Positions 51,021 through 59,758 of a stretch of DNA of 64,000 nucleotides are shown in pieces. Below the pieces are notes generated by a model. The model did not search any database, had not been told where the DNA came from, and was given only the letters and a program-made list of their open reading frames with translations. How positions within the stretch are numbered: position 1 is the stretch's first letter; the number at the start of each line of letters is the position of its first letter. Made by a program: the position numbers and the translations under genes. The stretch spans positions 1 through 64,000 of the forward strand of contig CAZNEI010000006.1 in NCBI GenBank assembly GCA_964572045.1. The letters are read 5' to 3'. The stretch is from CBDCKR01 sp964572045 (GTDB lineage Bacteria > Gemmatimonadota > Gemmatimonadetes > Longimicrobiales > Gaopeijiaceae).

Positions 51021-53255
51021 TCAGTCTGGAGGCCGGACCCCCTGCGCCTTGCTAGCGGAGATCAAACTCCCGGAGGGTTCGCGCCGCCTTACCTCCAGCA
51101 CGCCCCTCACACGGCGGATCGACTTCATGACCCGGTTCAGGTGGCCTAGATCTCGGACCTCCACGGAGAACTGGCCGATCATCCCCCTTTCCAACCCCCG
51201 CATGTCGGCGTGGGCGATATCCGTGCCGGTGTCCGTGATCGCCTTGGCCACATCGGAGAGGAGCCCGCGCCGATCGGTTCCCTCCATGTAGAGCTTTACG
51301 AAGAATCGATCCCGCTTCTCGGCGCTCCATTCGATCTCGACGCGTCGGTCCTTGGAGAGGTTCAGAACATTCGGGCAGTCCACGCAGTGGATCGAGACGC
51401 CCCGGCCTCTCGTGATGTATCCGATCACTTTGTCGCCGGGAACCGGCTGACAGCACTGAGAGTAGCGGATCATCAGGTTGTCCATTCCCTGGAGTCGAAC
51501 CCCCCGGTTCGATCGGCGGATGCGATCGGCGAGGCGCTCAAGTGCACTCGGGGAGCGCTGGACGACCTCGTGGGGATCCTCGTCGGGATAGAGGGCCCGG
51601 ATGACCGCTGTGGGGCCCACGTCGCCGCGTCCGAGCGCAGCGAGGACGTAGTCGAAATTGGGGTAGCCAAGAGTCTTCGCCGCTTCACTCATCTTCGCCT
51701 GGGTCGGCTTCTCGCGCCGGGCTCTTCTCGCCTCACGCTCGAAAAAGTCCCTTCCGAGCCTGAGGGCGGACTCGTGCTCCTCCCTGCGGATCCATCGCCG
51801 AATGCGGCCGCGAGCCCTTGATGTCTTCACGAACGCAAGCCAGTCGCGGTTCGGACGCTGCCGCGGATCCGTGATGACCTCCACCGTATCGCCATTCCTC
51901 AGTTCGCGGGAGAGAGGCGCGATTCGACCGTTCACCCGGGCTCCCGCGCACCGGTGGCCGACTTCGGTGTGCACCGAGTAGGCAAAGTCGATCGGAGTGG
52001 CGCCTTGCGGAAGCGGCTTGACGTCTCCCTTGGGCGTGAAGACGAAGACCTCACCCTGGAAGAGGTCCATGCGAAGGAATTCCATGAATTCCTCCGGTTC
52101 GCTGGTGTCCTTCTGCCACTCCAGCACCTGTCGGAACCATGTGAGCGCCTCATCGACTTCGTCGGGCTCGTGCCCCTGCCCCGGGGCGGTGAGCCCCTCC
52201 TTGTAGCGCCAGTGCGCCGCAATGCCGTATTCAGCTGTGCGGTGCATTTCCTCGCTACGTATCTGAATCTCGTATCTGCGTCCGCCGGGCCCGACCACAG
52301 TCGTGTGGAGCGACCGGTACATGTTGGACTTCGGGGTTGCGATGAAGTCGTGGAAGCGGTCCTGGACGGGGGTCCACCGGCTGTGGATGACGCCGAGGGC
52401 CGCGTAGCAGTTCTGCACGCCATCGGTGATCACGCGCATCGCCATGAGGTCGTAGATGTCCTCGTAGTGCACCCCGCGGTTGACCATCTTGCGGTATATC
52501 GACCAGAGGTGCTTGGGGCGCCCCGTGACCTCGGCAGGCACCTCGGCCTCCGCCAGAGCTTCGTCGAGGGGCCGCTTCATCTCCAGAATCTGCCGCTCCC
52601 GCTCCCTTCGGCGCTGCCGGATCTTCTTGACGAGCTCTTCGTACGCCTCGGGCTCCAGGTATTTGAAGGCCAGGTCCTCGAGCTCCCACCTGATGGCAGC
52701 CATGCCCAGACGGTGCGCCAGCGGTGCGTAGATCTCGCGGGTCTCAAGCGCGATACGGCGTTGCTTCCCCGGCGTGAGGGCGTCGAGTGTCCGCATGTTG
52801 TGAAGGCGGTCCGCCAGCTTGACCAGGATCACGCGAGCATCGCGCGCCATCGAAAGGAGGAGTTTGCGGTAGTTCTCGACCTGCTGTTCGGTGTGCGAAC
52901 GGAACTCCACGCGGCCGATCTTGGTGACACCGTCCACGATCGTCGCCACGCTGCCGCCGAACCGTTTCTCGATGTCGGCCAGGGAAACGGTCGTGTCCTC
53001 CACCACGTCGTGCACCAGCCCGGATACGATGGAGTCCGTGTCGAGCCCCAAGAGGGCCAGGGCGGTGGCTACCTCGACGGCGTGGCTGATGAAGGCATCC
53101 CCAGACGCCCGTCTCTGGCCCAGATGGGCCTCTCGGGCGACTCGAAACGCGTCCTGCACGGCATCGACGTTCAGTCGATCGGCGTACGACTCCATGGCCC
53201 GGGCCAAGGGGCGGGGCAGGCCTCGAATCGTGCGAGTAACCGCAGCTGTGGACAT
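51021..53255 (-). CDS. rel: bifunctional (p)ppGpp synthetase/hydrolase (Rel/SpoT)
   Basis: Makes and degrades the stringent alarmone. 744 residues. Intact HD hydrolase (ISHAVEVATALALLG, His82-Asp83 in VHDVVEDTT, LVKLADRLHNMRTLDAL), synthetase (RPKHLWSIYRKM, DFIATPKSNMYRSLHTTVVG, YEIQIRSEEMHRTAEYGIAA), TGS domain (VFVFTPKGDVKPLPQGATPI), zinc-finger-like helical region with CVDCPNV, and a C-terminal ACT domain (RRGLLSDVAKAITDTGTDIA). The hydrolase residues argue for a bifunctional Rel/SpoT, and no separate relA is in view. Its start is preceded by AGAAGGGG about 9-10 nt away, inside a structured leader. Confidence 0.95.
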   Translation of the reverse strand: MSTAAVTRTIRGLPRPLARAMESYADRLNVDAVQDAFRVAREAHLGQRRASGDAFISHAVEVATALALLGLDTDSIVSGLVHDVVEDTTVSLADIEKRFGGSVATIVDGVTKIGRVEFRSHTEQQVENYRKLLLSMARDARVILVKLADRLHNMRTLDALTPGKQRRIALETREIYAPLAHRLGMAAIRWELEDLAFKYLEPEAYEELVKKIRQRRRERERQILEMKRPLDEALAEAEVPAEVTGRPKHLWSIYRKMVNRGVHYEDIYDLMAMRVITDGVQNCYAALGVIHSRWTPVQDRFHDFIATPKSNMYRSLHTTVVGPGGRRYEIQIRSEEMHRTAEYGIAAHWRYKEGLTAPGQGHEPDEVDEALTWFRQVLEWQKDTSEPEEFMEFLRMDLFQGEVFVFTPKGDVKPLPQGATPIDFAYSVHTEVGHRCAGARVNGRIAPLSRELRNGDTVEVITDPRQRPNRDWLAFVKTSRARGRIRRWIRREEHESALRLGRDFFEREARRARREKPTQAKMSEAAKTLGYPNFDYVLAALGRGDVGPTAVIRALYPDEDPHEVVQRSPSALERLADRIRRSNRGVRLQGMDNLMIRYSQCCQPVPGDKVIGYITRGRGVSIHCVDCPNVLNLSKDRRVEIEWSAEKRDRFFVKLYMEGTDRRGLLSDVAKAITDTGTDIAHADMRGLERGMIGQFSVEVRDLGHLNRVMKSIRRVRGVLEVRRREPSGSLISASKAQGVRPPD

Positions 53256-53418
53256 GTCTCAGCTACCCCTTCTTGCACACGACTGTTTCCCGTTTCTCGC
53301 CAACCCTCTGCAGTAGAAGGGGTTGCTGTGCGGCCTCTCGGGAGCCGTCTGCAGAGAGGCCGTAGTCGGCGGGCAGGCGCGGGCAGCCTCCCTCAGGCCG
53401 ACGACGTCGGAGAGACGC
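53256..53418 (-). promoter_or_regulatory. structured leader of rel with a sequestrable ribosome-binding site
   Basis: Four perfect inverted repeats lie in 163 nt between secA and rel. (C) 53265-53273 with 53315-53323, 9 bp; the first arm is the rel Shine-Dalgarno AGAAGGGGT on the minus strand. (D) 53301-53306 with 53320-53325, 6 bp, competes with C for the anti-Shine-Dalgarno arm. (A) 53331-53339 with 53354-53362, 9 bp. (B) 53306-53313 with 53349-53356, 8 bp, competes with A. A plus C would hide the ribosome site; B or D would expose it. A could also act as the secA-side terminator hairpin, though no T run follows. The repeats are seen in the sequence; regulation is inference. Confidence 0.55.
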
Positions 53419-56400
53419 TCAAAACCGCCCGTGGCACTTCTTGTATTTCTTGCCGGACCCGCACGGACACCGTTCGTTACGCCCCGGCTCCTTCGTAACC
53501 GTCACTGGGGTCCGCGATCGCTCCTCGCCTCGGTTGGTGGTCAGCTGCCTGTAGTCGCGGGGGGAAGGGACGCCGTCGAGCGGGCCGCTGCGGGCGGCGA
53601 CGCCCCTGCGGGCGGCGCGGGAAATCCCCAGGTCGTCCACCCGGGTCGCACCGCGTCGCACTGCCCGAGACCTCCGCTCCGACTGGGCGGCGCGCGCGAC
53701 CGTCCCGCCCACTACCTCCGACGGCCCCGAGTACTGGAGTCTCTGCGGCTGACGGATACGTTGCTGCGGCTGGCCGATTTGCGCCTTGAAGGTCAGGTTT
53801 GAGACCGTGGACCGTAGGTCCGACATGAGGTCCACGAACATCTCGTAGGCCTCTCTCTTGTATTCGACGAGCGGATCTTTCTGGCCCCATCCGCGGAATC
53901 CGATAGATGCTTTCAAATGGTCCAAGTCATAGAGGTGATCCTTCCACTTCCCGTCGATGATACTGAGCATGATGTAACTCATCACGCCCTCAGCTTGCTC
54001 CCCAAAGCCCTCGATCTTTCGGCGGAAGGAGTCGCGCACACCGGTGACCGCCTTCGAGTGGACCTCCTGACGTGTCCACTCGCGCTCGCCGTCGCCCTCG
54101 TCCGGAAGCTCCCTCACCACCGTAAAGTAGTCGAGCATGAGGCGCCTCTTGAGCCCCGCGAGATCCCAGTCCTCTTCGTGCTCGAATTCCAAATACGTGT
54201 CCACCGTCGACTCGACGGCCTGCTCGATCATCTCCCAAATCTCGCCCTTCAGATCCTCCCCGCCCTCCAACGCGAACAGCCTGCGATCATAGATCACCTC
54301 GCGTTGCTGGTTCATCACGTCGTCGTAGTCCAACAGGCGCTTGCGGGCTTCAAAGTTGTTGGCTTCGACCCGCTTCTGAGCCGTCTCGATCGAGCGTGTA
54401 ACGAGCGGGTGCGTGATGACCTCGCCCTCTTCGGCGCCGAGCTTGTCCATCGCGTTTGCGAGCCTGTCTCCCACGAAGAGCCGCATGAGGTCATCTTCAA
54501 CCGAGATGAAGAACTGGCTCGCACCGGGATCTCCCTGCCGCCCGGAGCGCCCGCGAAGCTGACGGTCGATCCGCCGCGACTCATGGCGCTCAGATCCCAA
54601 GATGTGAAGGCCGCCGACTTCGATTACATAGTCGTCCGGCTTGCCCTCGAAGTTCAGCTCCCGGGTGGGGTCCACGGGCAGAAGTTCTTCCGGATCGAGT
54701 CCACGGGCCCGTGCCCATCCGATCGTGCGGGGATCGACGACGCCGAGCCCGAGCTTAATGTCGGTTCCCCGGCCCGCCATATTGGTCGCGATCGTCACGG
54801 CGCCGGTGCGGCCGGCCTCGGCGACGATCTCGGACTCCCTCTTATGCTGCTTTGCATTCAGAACGTTGTGTCGGAGGCCCCGTCGCTTGAGCATACGCGA
54901 CAACGTCTCCGAGATCTCGACGTTGGTTGTGCCCACCAGTACCGGGAGCTCCATCTTGTTCAGGCGCTCGATCTCGTCCATGAGCGCCTGGTACTTCTCA
55001 CGCTTTGTGCGGAAAATGAGGTCGTCGCGGTCATCCCGGATGACGGGCCGGTTCGTCGGGACGACGAAGACGTCAAGGTTGTAGATCTGGTGGAACTCGT
55101 TTTCCTCCGTCTCCGCCGTACCCGTCATCCCGGCGAGCTTGTCATACATCCGGAAGTAGTTCTGGATGGTGATGGTCGCGAGCGTCTGGGTCTCTCCTCT
55201 TACTTCCACCCCCTCTTTCGCCTCGACCGCCTGATGGAGCCCGTCGCTCCAGCGTCGGCCAGCCATCTGACGACCGGTGAACTCGTCAACGATGACGACC
55301 GACCCGTCCTCACCGATGATGTACTTTTCGTCCCTTTGGAAGAGCGTGTACGCCTTCAGGAGCTGATGGATGACGTGGATTCTCTCGCTCTTCTCGGCGT
55401 ACTCGCCCTCGAGCCGGGACATCATCTCCCGCCTCGCGTCCACCGAGAGCGACTCCTCTTCTTGGATGCCGCCCATCGCCTCGGAGAGGTCGGGCACGAC
55501 AAACGCCTCGGGATCGCCCGGCGAGAGCTCGTCGAGGCCCGCGTCCGAGAGGTGGACGTTGTGGCCCTTCTCGTCCATCGCAAACAGGAGCAGCTCATCC
55601 ACCTCGTAGAGGCGCTTCTCCCGCATGTAGTCGGCCTCGACCTTCAGTACAAGTTTCTGCACACCGGGGTCGTCCGCGAAGAGCTTGAGGAGCCTCTTGT
55701 TGCGCGGCGCGCCCCTCTTGGCGGCCAGCAGCTTCTCACCCGCCTCGAACTCCTTGCCCTGTCGAAGCTCCCTCTCGGCCTCGGCGATGAGCCCGCCGAC
55801 AATTCGCGTCTGCTTCTTGTAAAGGCTGTTTACGAGCCTGTTGTACTGCCTGAAGGGCGCAGAAGTATCGCGGCCCACCGGCCCGGAGATGATCAACGGG
55901 GTCCGGGCCTCGTCGATGAGAATCGAGTCCACCTCGTCGATGATCGCGTACCAGTGCCTCCGCTGCACCCGTTGCTCCAGAGCGTGAACCATGTTGTCGC
56001 GGAGGTAGTCGAAGCCGAATTCGTTGTTGGTCCCGTAGGTGATGTCGGAGGCATAGGCCGCGGTGCGCTCCGGCGAGTGCGGCTCGTACCTGTCGATGCA
56101 GTCGACGGTGAGGCCAAGGTAGCTGTAGACGTAGCCCATCCACTCGGCGTCCCTCTGGGCCAAGTAGGTGTTTACGGTCACCAAGTGCGCGCCACGCCCT
56201 GCAAGGGCGTTCAGATAGAGCGGCATGGTCGCCACGAGAGTCTTCCCCTCGCCGGTGGCCATCTCCGCCACCCGTCCACGGTGGAGGGCGACGGCACCGA
56301 TGAGCTGGACGTCGTACGGGATCATATCCCAAACGAGCTTCTGGCCCGTGACGACCAGCTCCGCACCCACAAGACGGCGGCAGGCTTCCTTGACCGTGGC

Positions 56401-56733
56401 GAAGGCCTCGGGGAGGAGCTCCTCGAGGACGTCCTCGATGATCTTGACGAGCTCGGCGTCGAGATCACTCAGCTCCTCCTGCAGTGCTTGGCGGCGTTCA
56501 GGGTCCTCGGAGCGGCGCTTCTCCTCGCGGAGGCCCTCCATCTCCGTCTCGACCACCTTCGTGGCCGCCTTGATGCGCGACCTGAACTCCTCGGTCTTGC
56601 CCCTCAGCTCCTCGTCGGAGAGCGCGTGATACTCCTCGTACCACCCGTTAATCCGATCGACCAACGGCTGGAGTCTCTTCGCCTCACGGACGTGCCGCGA
56701 GCCGAGAATCTTCTTGACTGCCGCCTTGAGCAT
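53419..56733 (-). CDS. secA: preprotein translocase ATPase SecA
   Basis: Motor of Sec-dependent export. About 1104 residues, some 200 more than E. coli SecA. Walker A EMATGEGKTLVATMPLYLNA, IDEVDSILIDEARTPLIISG (DEAD-box-like), TNMAGRGTDIKLGLGVVDPR, GRSGRQGDPGASQFFISVED. Extra length lies mainly around the preprotein cross-linking domain (about 230-430) and in the C-terminal linker. Ends with the SEC-C zinc motif NERCPCGSGKKYKKCHGRF. An ATG two codons inside a TTG-started frame is preferred; ribosome site is weak for both. Confidence 0.97.
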   Translation of the reverse strand: MLKAAVKKILGSRHVREAKRLQPLVDRINGWYEEYHALSDEELRGKTEEFRSRIKAATKVVETEMEGLREEKRRSEDPERRQALQEELSDLDAELVKIIEDVLEELLPEAFATVKEACRRLVGAELVVTGQKLVWDMIPYDVQLIGAVALHRGRVAEMATGEGKTLVATMPLYLNALAGRGAHLVTVNTYLAQRDAEWMGYVYSYLGLTVDCIDRYEPHSPERTAAYASDITYGTNNEFGFDYLRDNMVHALEQRVQRRHWYAIIDEVDSILIDEARTPLIISGPVGRDTSAPFRQYNRLVNSLYKKQTRIVGGLIAEAERELRQGKEFEAGEKLLAAKRGAPRNKRLLKLFADDPGVQKLVLKVEADYMREKRLYEVDELLLFAMDEKGHNVHLSDAGLDELSPGDPEAFVVPDLSEAMGGIQEEESLSVDARREMMSRLEGEYAEKSERIHVIHQLLKAYTLFQRDEKYIIGEDGSVVIVDEFTGRQMAGRRWSDGLHQAVEAKEGVEVRGETQTLATITIQNYFRMYDKLAGMTGTAETEENEFHQIYNLDVFVVPTNRPVIRDDRDDLIFRTKREKYQALMDEIERLNKMELPVLVGTTNVEISETLSRMLKRRGLRHNVLNAKQHKRESEIVAEAGRTGAVTIATNMAGRGTDIKLGLGVVDPRTIGWARARGLDPEELLPVDPTRELNFEGKPDDYVIEVGGLHILGSERHESRRIDRQLRGRSGRQGDPGASQFFISVEDDLMRLFVGDRLANAMDKLGAEEGEVITHPLVTRSIETAQKRVEANNFEARKRLLDYDDVMNQQREVIYDRRLFALEGGEDLKGEIWEMIEQAVESTVDTYLEFEHEEDWDLAGLKRRLMLDYFTVVRELPDEGDGEREWTRQEVHSKAVTGVRDSFRRKIEGFGEQAEGVMSYIMLSIIDGKWKDHLYDLDHLKASIGFRGWGQKDPLVEYKREAYEMFVDLMSDLRSTVSNLTFKAQIGQPQQRIRQPQRLQYSGPSEVVGGTVARAAQSERRSRAVRRGATRVDDLGISRAARRGVAARSGPLDGVPSPRDYRQLTTNRGEERSRTPVTVTKEPGRNERCPCGSGKKYKKCHGRF

Positions 56734-56889
56734 GCTCAATCGACTCTAAAACCTCGTTTCGTATCGCCCGCTGTACCGGGTCCTGTTCCAGGGCAATTGC
56801 TACACCACAGCTCAAGACTTGTACCGCCTGGGTGTTCCGGGAACGGCCGGCGCCCTGGGTTCTGCTCCCCTTCGACTCGTCGGTTCGGC

Positions 56890-57495
56890 TCAGCCCCGGT
56901 AGAGGCCCTCACGCTCAATGATCGCGGCCACCCCCCTTGGAACGAGGTGGCGGATAGGTTTTTTCTCCCGGATCCGGCGGCGGATCTCCGATGACGACAC
57001 GTCGACCCTCGGGACGGGCGCCAGCGTCCACTCAACGTCCACGCCCGGATCCACGTCAGCCGGGTCCCTTCCGTCCCGCTCGGAGACCCACAGCGGAGCC
57101 AGGCGGGTCACCTCTTCCGGCTCTTTCCAGGCGGAGAACTCGGCGAACTGATCAACACCGAGGATCAGCACGGGATCGATCTCGGGATGCTCGGCCCTTA
57201 GCCTCCGCAAAGTGTCCACGGTGTACGATGGCCCTTCCCTCGCAAGCTCCATGCTGCTCACCACCTGGCCTTCAACTCCGTCCGTAGCGGACAGGACCAT
57301 CTGCAAACGGAGACCGGCGGGGGCAGTCCGCTGGTTGGGCTTGTGTGGAGGTTTGCGGGCGAGCATCCAGAGAACTTCGTCGACGTCTGGCCTCTTGGCG
57401 AGCTCTCGGGCGATCATGAGATGGCCGACGTGGGGGGGATCAAACGTGCCCCCGAACACGGCCACGCGGCGACGCTCGGCCCTAGCGGCCTCCAT
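56890..57495 (-). CDS. nadD: nicotinate-nucleotide adenylyltransferase
   Basis: Adenylates nicotinate mononucleotide in NAD synthesis. 201 residues from the ATG giving MEAARAERRRVAVFGGTFDP; it overlaps the upstream BamD-like gene by 14 bp. Nucleotidyltransferase marks GGTFDPPHVGHLMIARELA, MLARKPPHKPNQ, LILGVDQFAEFSAWKEPEEV and the SSSEIRRRI motif. The 156-bp spacer to secA carries no recognised element. Confidence 0.94.
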   Translation of the reverse strand: MEAARAERRRVAVFGGTFDPPHVGHLMIARELAKRPDVDEVLWMLARKPPHKPNQRTAPAGLRLQMVLSATDGVEGQVVSSMELAREGPSYTVDTLRRLRAEHPEIDPVLILGVDQFAEFSAWKEPEEVTRLAPLWVSERDGRDPADVDPGVDVEWTLAPVPRVDVSSSEIRRRIREKKPIRHLVPRGVAAIIEREGLYRG

Positions 57496-58219
57496 TGTCG
57501 AGCAGCCTGGCAGGCTCGGAGTCAGGGTAGAGCCGAAGCAGTTTCGCCCGCTCCTCATCCGCGTCCCGCATGTAGCCGATCCTCTCGAAGGCCTCAACCT
57601 TCCTGAGGACTGCCCACGGCACCCAAGACGAATCGGAGTAGGTGTCCTCCACCTCCTCGAAGTAGAGAATCGCCGAGTCGACCAGGTTCCGCTTCAGGTA
57701 GTGTAGTCCCGTGTTGTAGTCCTGCTCGGCCAGCTTGTCGTACATGTCCGCGGCGATCTCCGAGGCCCGCAACCCCACGACGGTTCCTGCGTAGTCCGAC
57801 GCCACCTGCCGACACTGCGTGCGCGCCTGGCGTGTGAACGACTGGTCGCGATCAGTGATGGGCGATAGTTCCGCCAGAGATCGGCATATGCCCAGCGACG
57901 CGTGGGGGGCGGTCGAGTCGGCGGGAAAGCGGTCGAGCACGCGTTGGTACTCCGCCCGGGACTCGAGATAATTCTCCCTCGCGTACTCCACCTGGGCGAG
58001 CCGGAGACGCGCTTCGGCGGCGTGCTCGAACCCCGCCTGGATCACGACCATGTCGAGCGCGTCGAACGCGGCATCCCAATTCTCCTCCAGCATCGCCTGC
58101 ACCCCGAGGTTGTAAACCTCCTGGACGGTCATGCCCTGAAACGGCATGCCCCCGCCGCAGGCGACGAATAACGGGCTCCAAACCAACGATGTGAGGAGTC
58201 TCCAGACATCGGTTCTCAT
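57482..58219 (-). CDS. BamD-like outer-membrane assembly lipoprotein
   Basis: About 245 residues with signal peptide and lipobox LFVACGGG. TPR-type repeats follow: EVYNLGVQAMLEENWDAAFD, LRLAQVEYARENYLESRAEY, YNTGLHYLKRNLVDSAILYF, PWAVLRKVEAFERIGYMRDA. The overall order (lipobox, short linker, five TPR-like units, about 245 residues) is that of BamD, a subunit of the outer-membrane barrel assembly complex. BamA is not in the window. Start at the ATG giving MRTDVWRLL; an ATG five codons earlier is possible. Confidence 0.8.
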   Translation of the reverse strand: MRTDVWRLLTSLVWSPLFVACGGGMPFQGMTVQEVYNLGVQAMLEENWDAAFDALDMVVIQAGFEHAAEARLRLAQVEYARENYLESRAEYQRVLDRFPADSTAPHASLGICRSLAELSPITDRDQSFTRQARTQCRQVASDYAGTVVGLRASEIAADMYDKLAEQDYNTGLHYLKRNLVDSAILYFEEVEDTYSDSSWVPWAVLRKVEAFERIGYMRDADEERAKLLRLYPDSEPARLLDNGGR

Positions 58220-58413
58220 GGCCGAGCAATACACCCATGGCGGGGTCAGGTTCGTGGGCGCGACTGGGATGCCTACCGGAGCGCCGATGCGGCAGTCAGA
58301 AAAGGGCGCACCTTGGCCGGTTGATGCGCCGAGTCAGAGCGAACCTCCCAAGATTCCCGTCTCCGGGGCCTTGGGACCGATCGAACCGGACGCTCGAGAA
58401 CCCCGGGGACAGG

Positions 58414-59340
58414 CTAACAGCCCACTCCAAGGCTTCCGCCCGAGGGTCCTACGAAACGCAGCTCGTCATATCGCCACTGGGCTCGTTCCACCAGCGGGCT
58501 CGAACCCGTCCGGTCCACGCGTTGAACTTGGAGCAAGGCCCCCATCGCCTCCTCGCAACGGCCCAGGTCCGAAAGGGTCTCGCCCAGGTCGAAGTAGGCC
58601 ATGGCCTGGAGGCTTCGAGGCTCGCCTAGGGCGATGGACCGCTCGATGTGGAGCAGAGCCTCTTCGTCTTCGTCGGCGTCGCGGAGCTCCCTTGCCAATC
58701 GGAGTGAGCAGCTGCCGATCTTCCAGTCCACCTCACCCCTCTGCCAGCGCTGAATCATGCGCCGGTATTGCTCATAGTGGAGCAGCGCGCGGCGACAGTC
58801 GCCCACCTCGTCGTACGCCGAAGCTGCCTCGAAGAGCACCTCGGGAATCGTGTCCCCCTCCATCCCGGCAATGGTGGACTGGTAGTAAGGCAATGCGGTG
58901 GCGTACTCTCCCGCCCGGAAATAGTGGCGCGCCAGAGGCAGTGCCATGTCCTGGATTGTAATTCCAGGGCGAATCGACATGGCCGTTTCCATGGCCGAAG
59001 CCAGGCCAAAGGCGTCGTCCCGCGCCTGCGCGGCCCGAGCTAGGCGGACCATGTCCGATACCGCCTGATCGGAGTAGCCGGGGTCTCGCTCGACAGCCTG
59101 ATGGTAGAACTCACCGGCCTCGTCGATTCTGTCCATCCGAGCGTAGGTTTGGGCGACACGCGCAAGGGTTGGCGCGTCGTCGGAGCCTTGGCGGACCGCG
59201 AGGAGGTACTCGGAGATCGCCGCCTCGAAGTCCCTGCGCGCCACAGCCTCGTCGCCCCGGAGAACCGACGACTTCTCCTCCCCGGTCGAGAAGCAGGCGC
59301 TCAGCCAAGCGAAGAGGACGAGTGCGGGCTTTCTGGTCAT
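58414..59340 (-). CDS. TPR-repeat lipoprotein
   Basis: 308 residues. Signal peptide with lipobox AWLSACFSTG, then TPR-like helices across the protein: RGDEAVARRDFEAAISEYLL, ARVAQTYARMDRIDEAGEFY, ARHYFRAGEYATALPYYQST, EAASAYDEVGDCRRALLHYE, AYFDLGETLSDLGRCEEAMG. Probably periplasmic face of a membrane. No specific family recognised. Lies upstream of the BamD-like gene in the same direction, with 194 bp between them that hold only a 6-bp GGCGCA/TGCGCC inverted repeat. Confidence 0.78.
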   Translation of the reverse strand: MTRKPALVLFAWLSACFSTGEEKSSVLRGDEAVARRDFEAAISEYLLAVRQGSDDAPTLARVAQTYARMDRIDEAGEFYHQAVERDPGYSDQAVSDMVRLARAAQARDDAFGLASAMETAMSIRPGITIQDMALPLARHYFRAGEYATALPYYQSTIAGMEGDTIPEVLFEAASAYDEVGDCRRALLHYEQYRRMIQRWQRGEVDWKIGSCSLRLARELRDADEDEEALLHIERSIALGEPRSLQAMAYFDLGETLSDLGRCEEAMGALLQVQRVDRTGSSPLVERAQWRYDELRFVGPSGGSLGVGC

Positions 59341-59758
59341 GCAGACCCGTGCGGCAGAAGTGGACTGGGATCGCGCATCGGTCTCGACGACGGGCCGCGA
59401 CGTGGTTGCAAGATCGACCCGGTAGCGTCAGCCATGACGACCGGCGCGCCTCTTGGCGCTCCGCGAGCCATCGATATAGCGATCATCGTTGAGATGTACA
59501 GTCCAAGTGCCAGTGGAGGTCCAGGGGGCGTCGGCGGCTCGCCGGCGAGCCGCCTCGCGGTCCGAGCGACCGCCCTCGATGAGCGAGCCTACGGCGAGGG
59601 AGAGGTGAGGCCTCCTGCATCAGTTCGTTGAGGGATCTCCGGCGACCCTTGAGGGTTCGTGACCTCGCATCTGGAGGGTCACCACCGGCCACTGGGAGGC
59701 TGCCATCACGAGGTAGCGGATGAAGAGGCTCGGAGGGCACCGCCGAGCCAACCGTGGC
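59341..59758. other. intergenic stretch with a long palindrome
   Basis: 418 bp between the TPR lipoprotein start and the sugar epimerase stop. It separates the housekeeping block from the polysaccharide block. It contains a 22-bp perfect palindrome (listed separately) and no convincing gene. A + strand frame of about 65 codons starting at 59434 (AIDIAIIVEMYSPSASGG) vaguely recalls a glycosyltransferase N terminus but stops early and has no ribosome site. Confidence 0.4.
59533..59554. repeat. 22-bp perfect palindrome
   Basis: GGCGGCTCGCC followed by its exact reverse complement, with no loop base excluded. On either strand it can form a stem of about 9-10 bp with a minimal loop. It is not followed by a T run. 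Located at the boundary of the polysaccharide cluster, so a transcription end or protein-binding site is possible. Confidence 0.85.

Noticed and set aside
51954..53498. Long + strand frame antisense to rel
   Set aside because: Shadow of the conserved Rel coding sequence; no ribosome site or recognisable domain.
53917..56994. Very long open frame antisense to secA (about 1000 codons)
   Set aside because: The opposite strand is an unmistakable SecA. High GC creates long open antisense frames, and the product has no family pattern.
59434..59631. Short + strand frame with AIDIAIIVEMYSPSASGG
   Set aside because: It vaguely recalls a glycosyltransferase start but stops after about 65 codons, has no ribosome site and no continuing homology in other frames.
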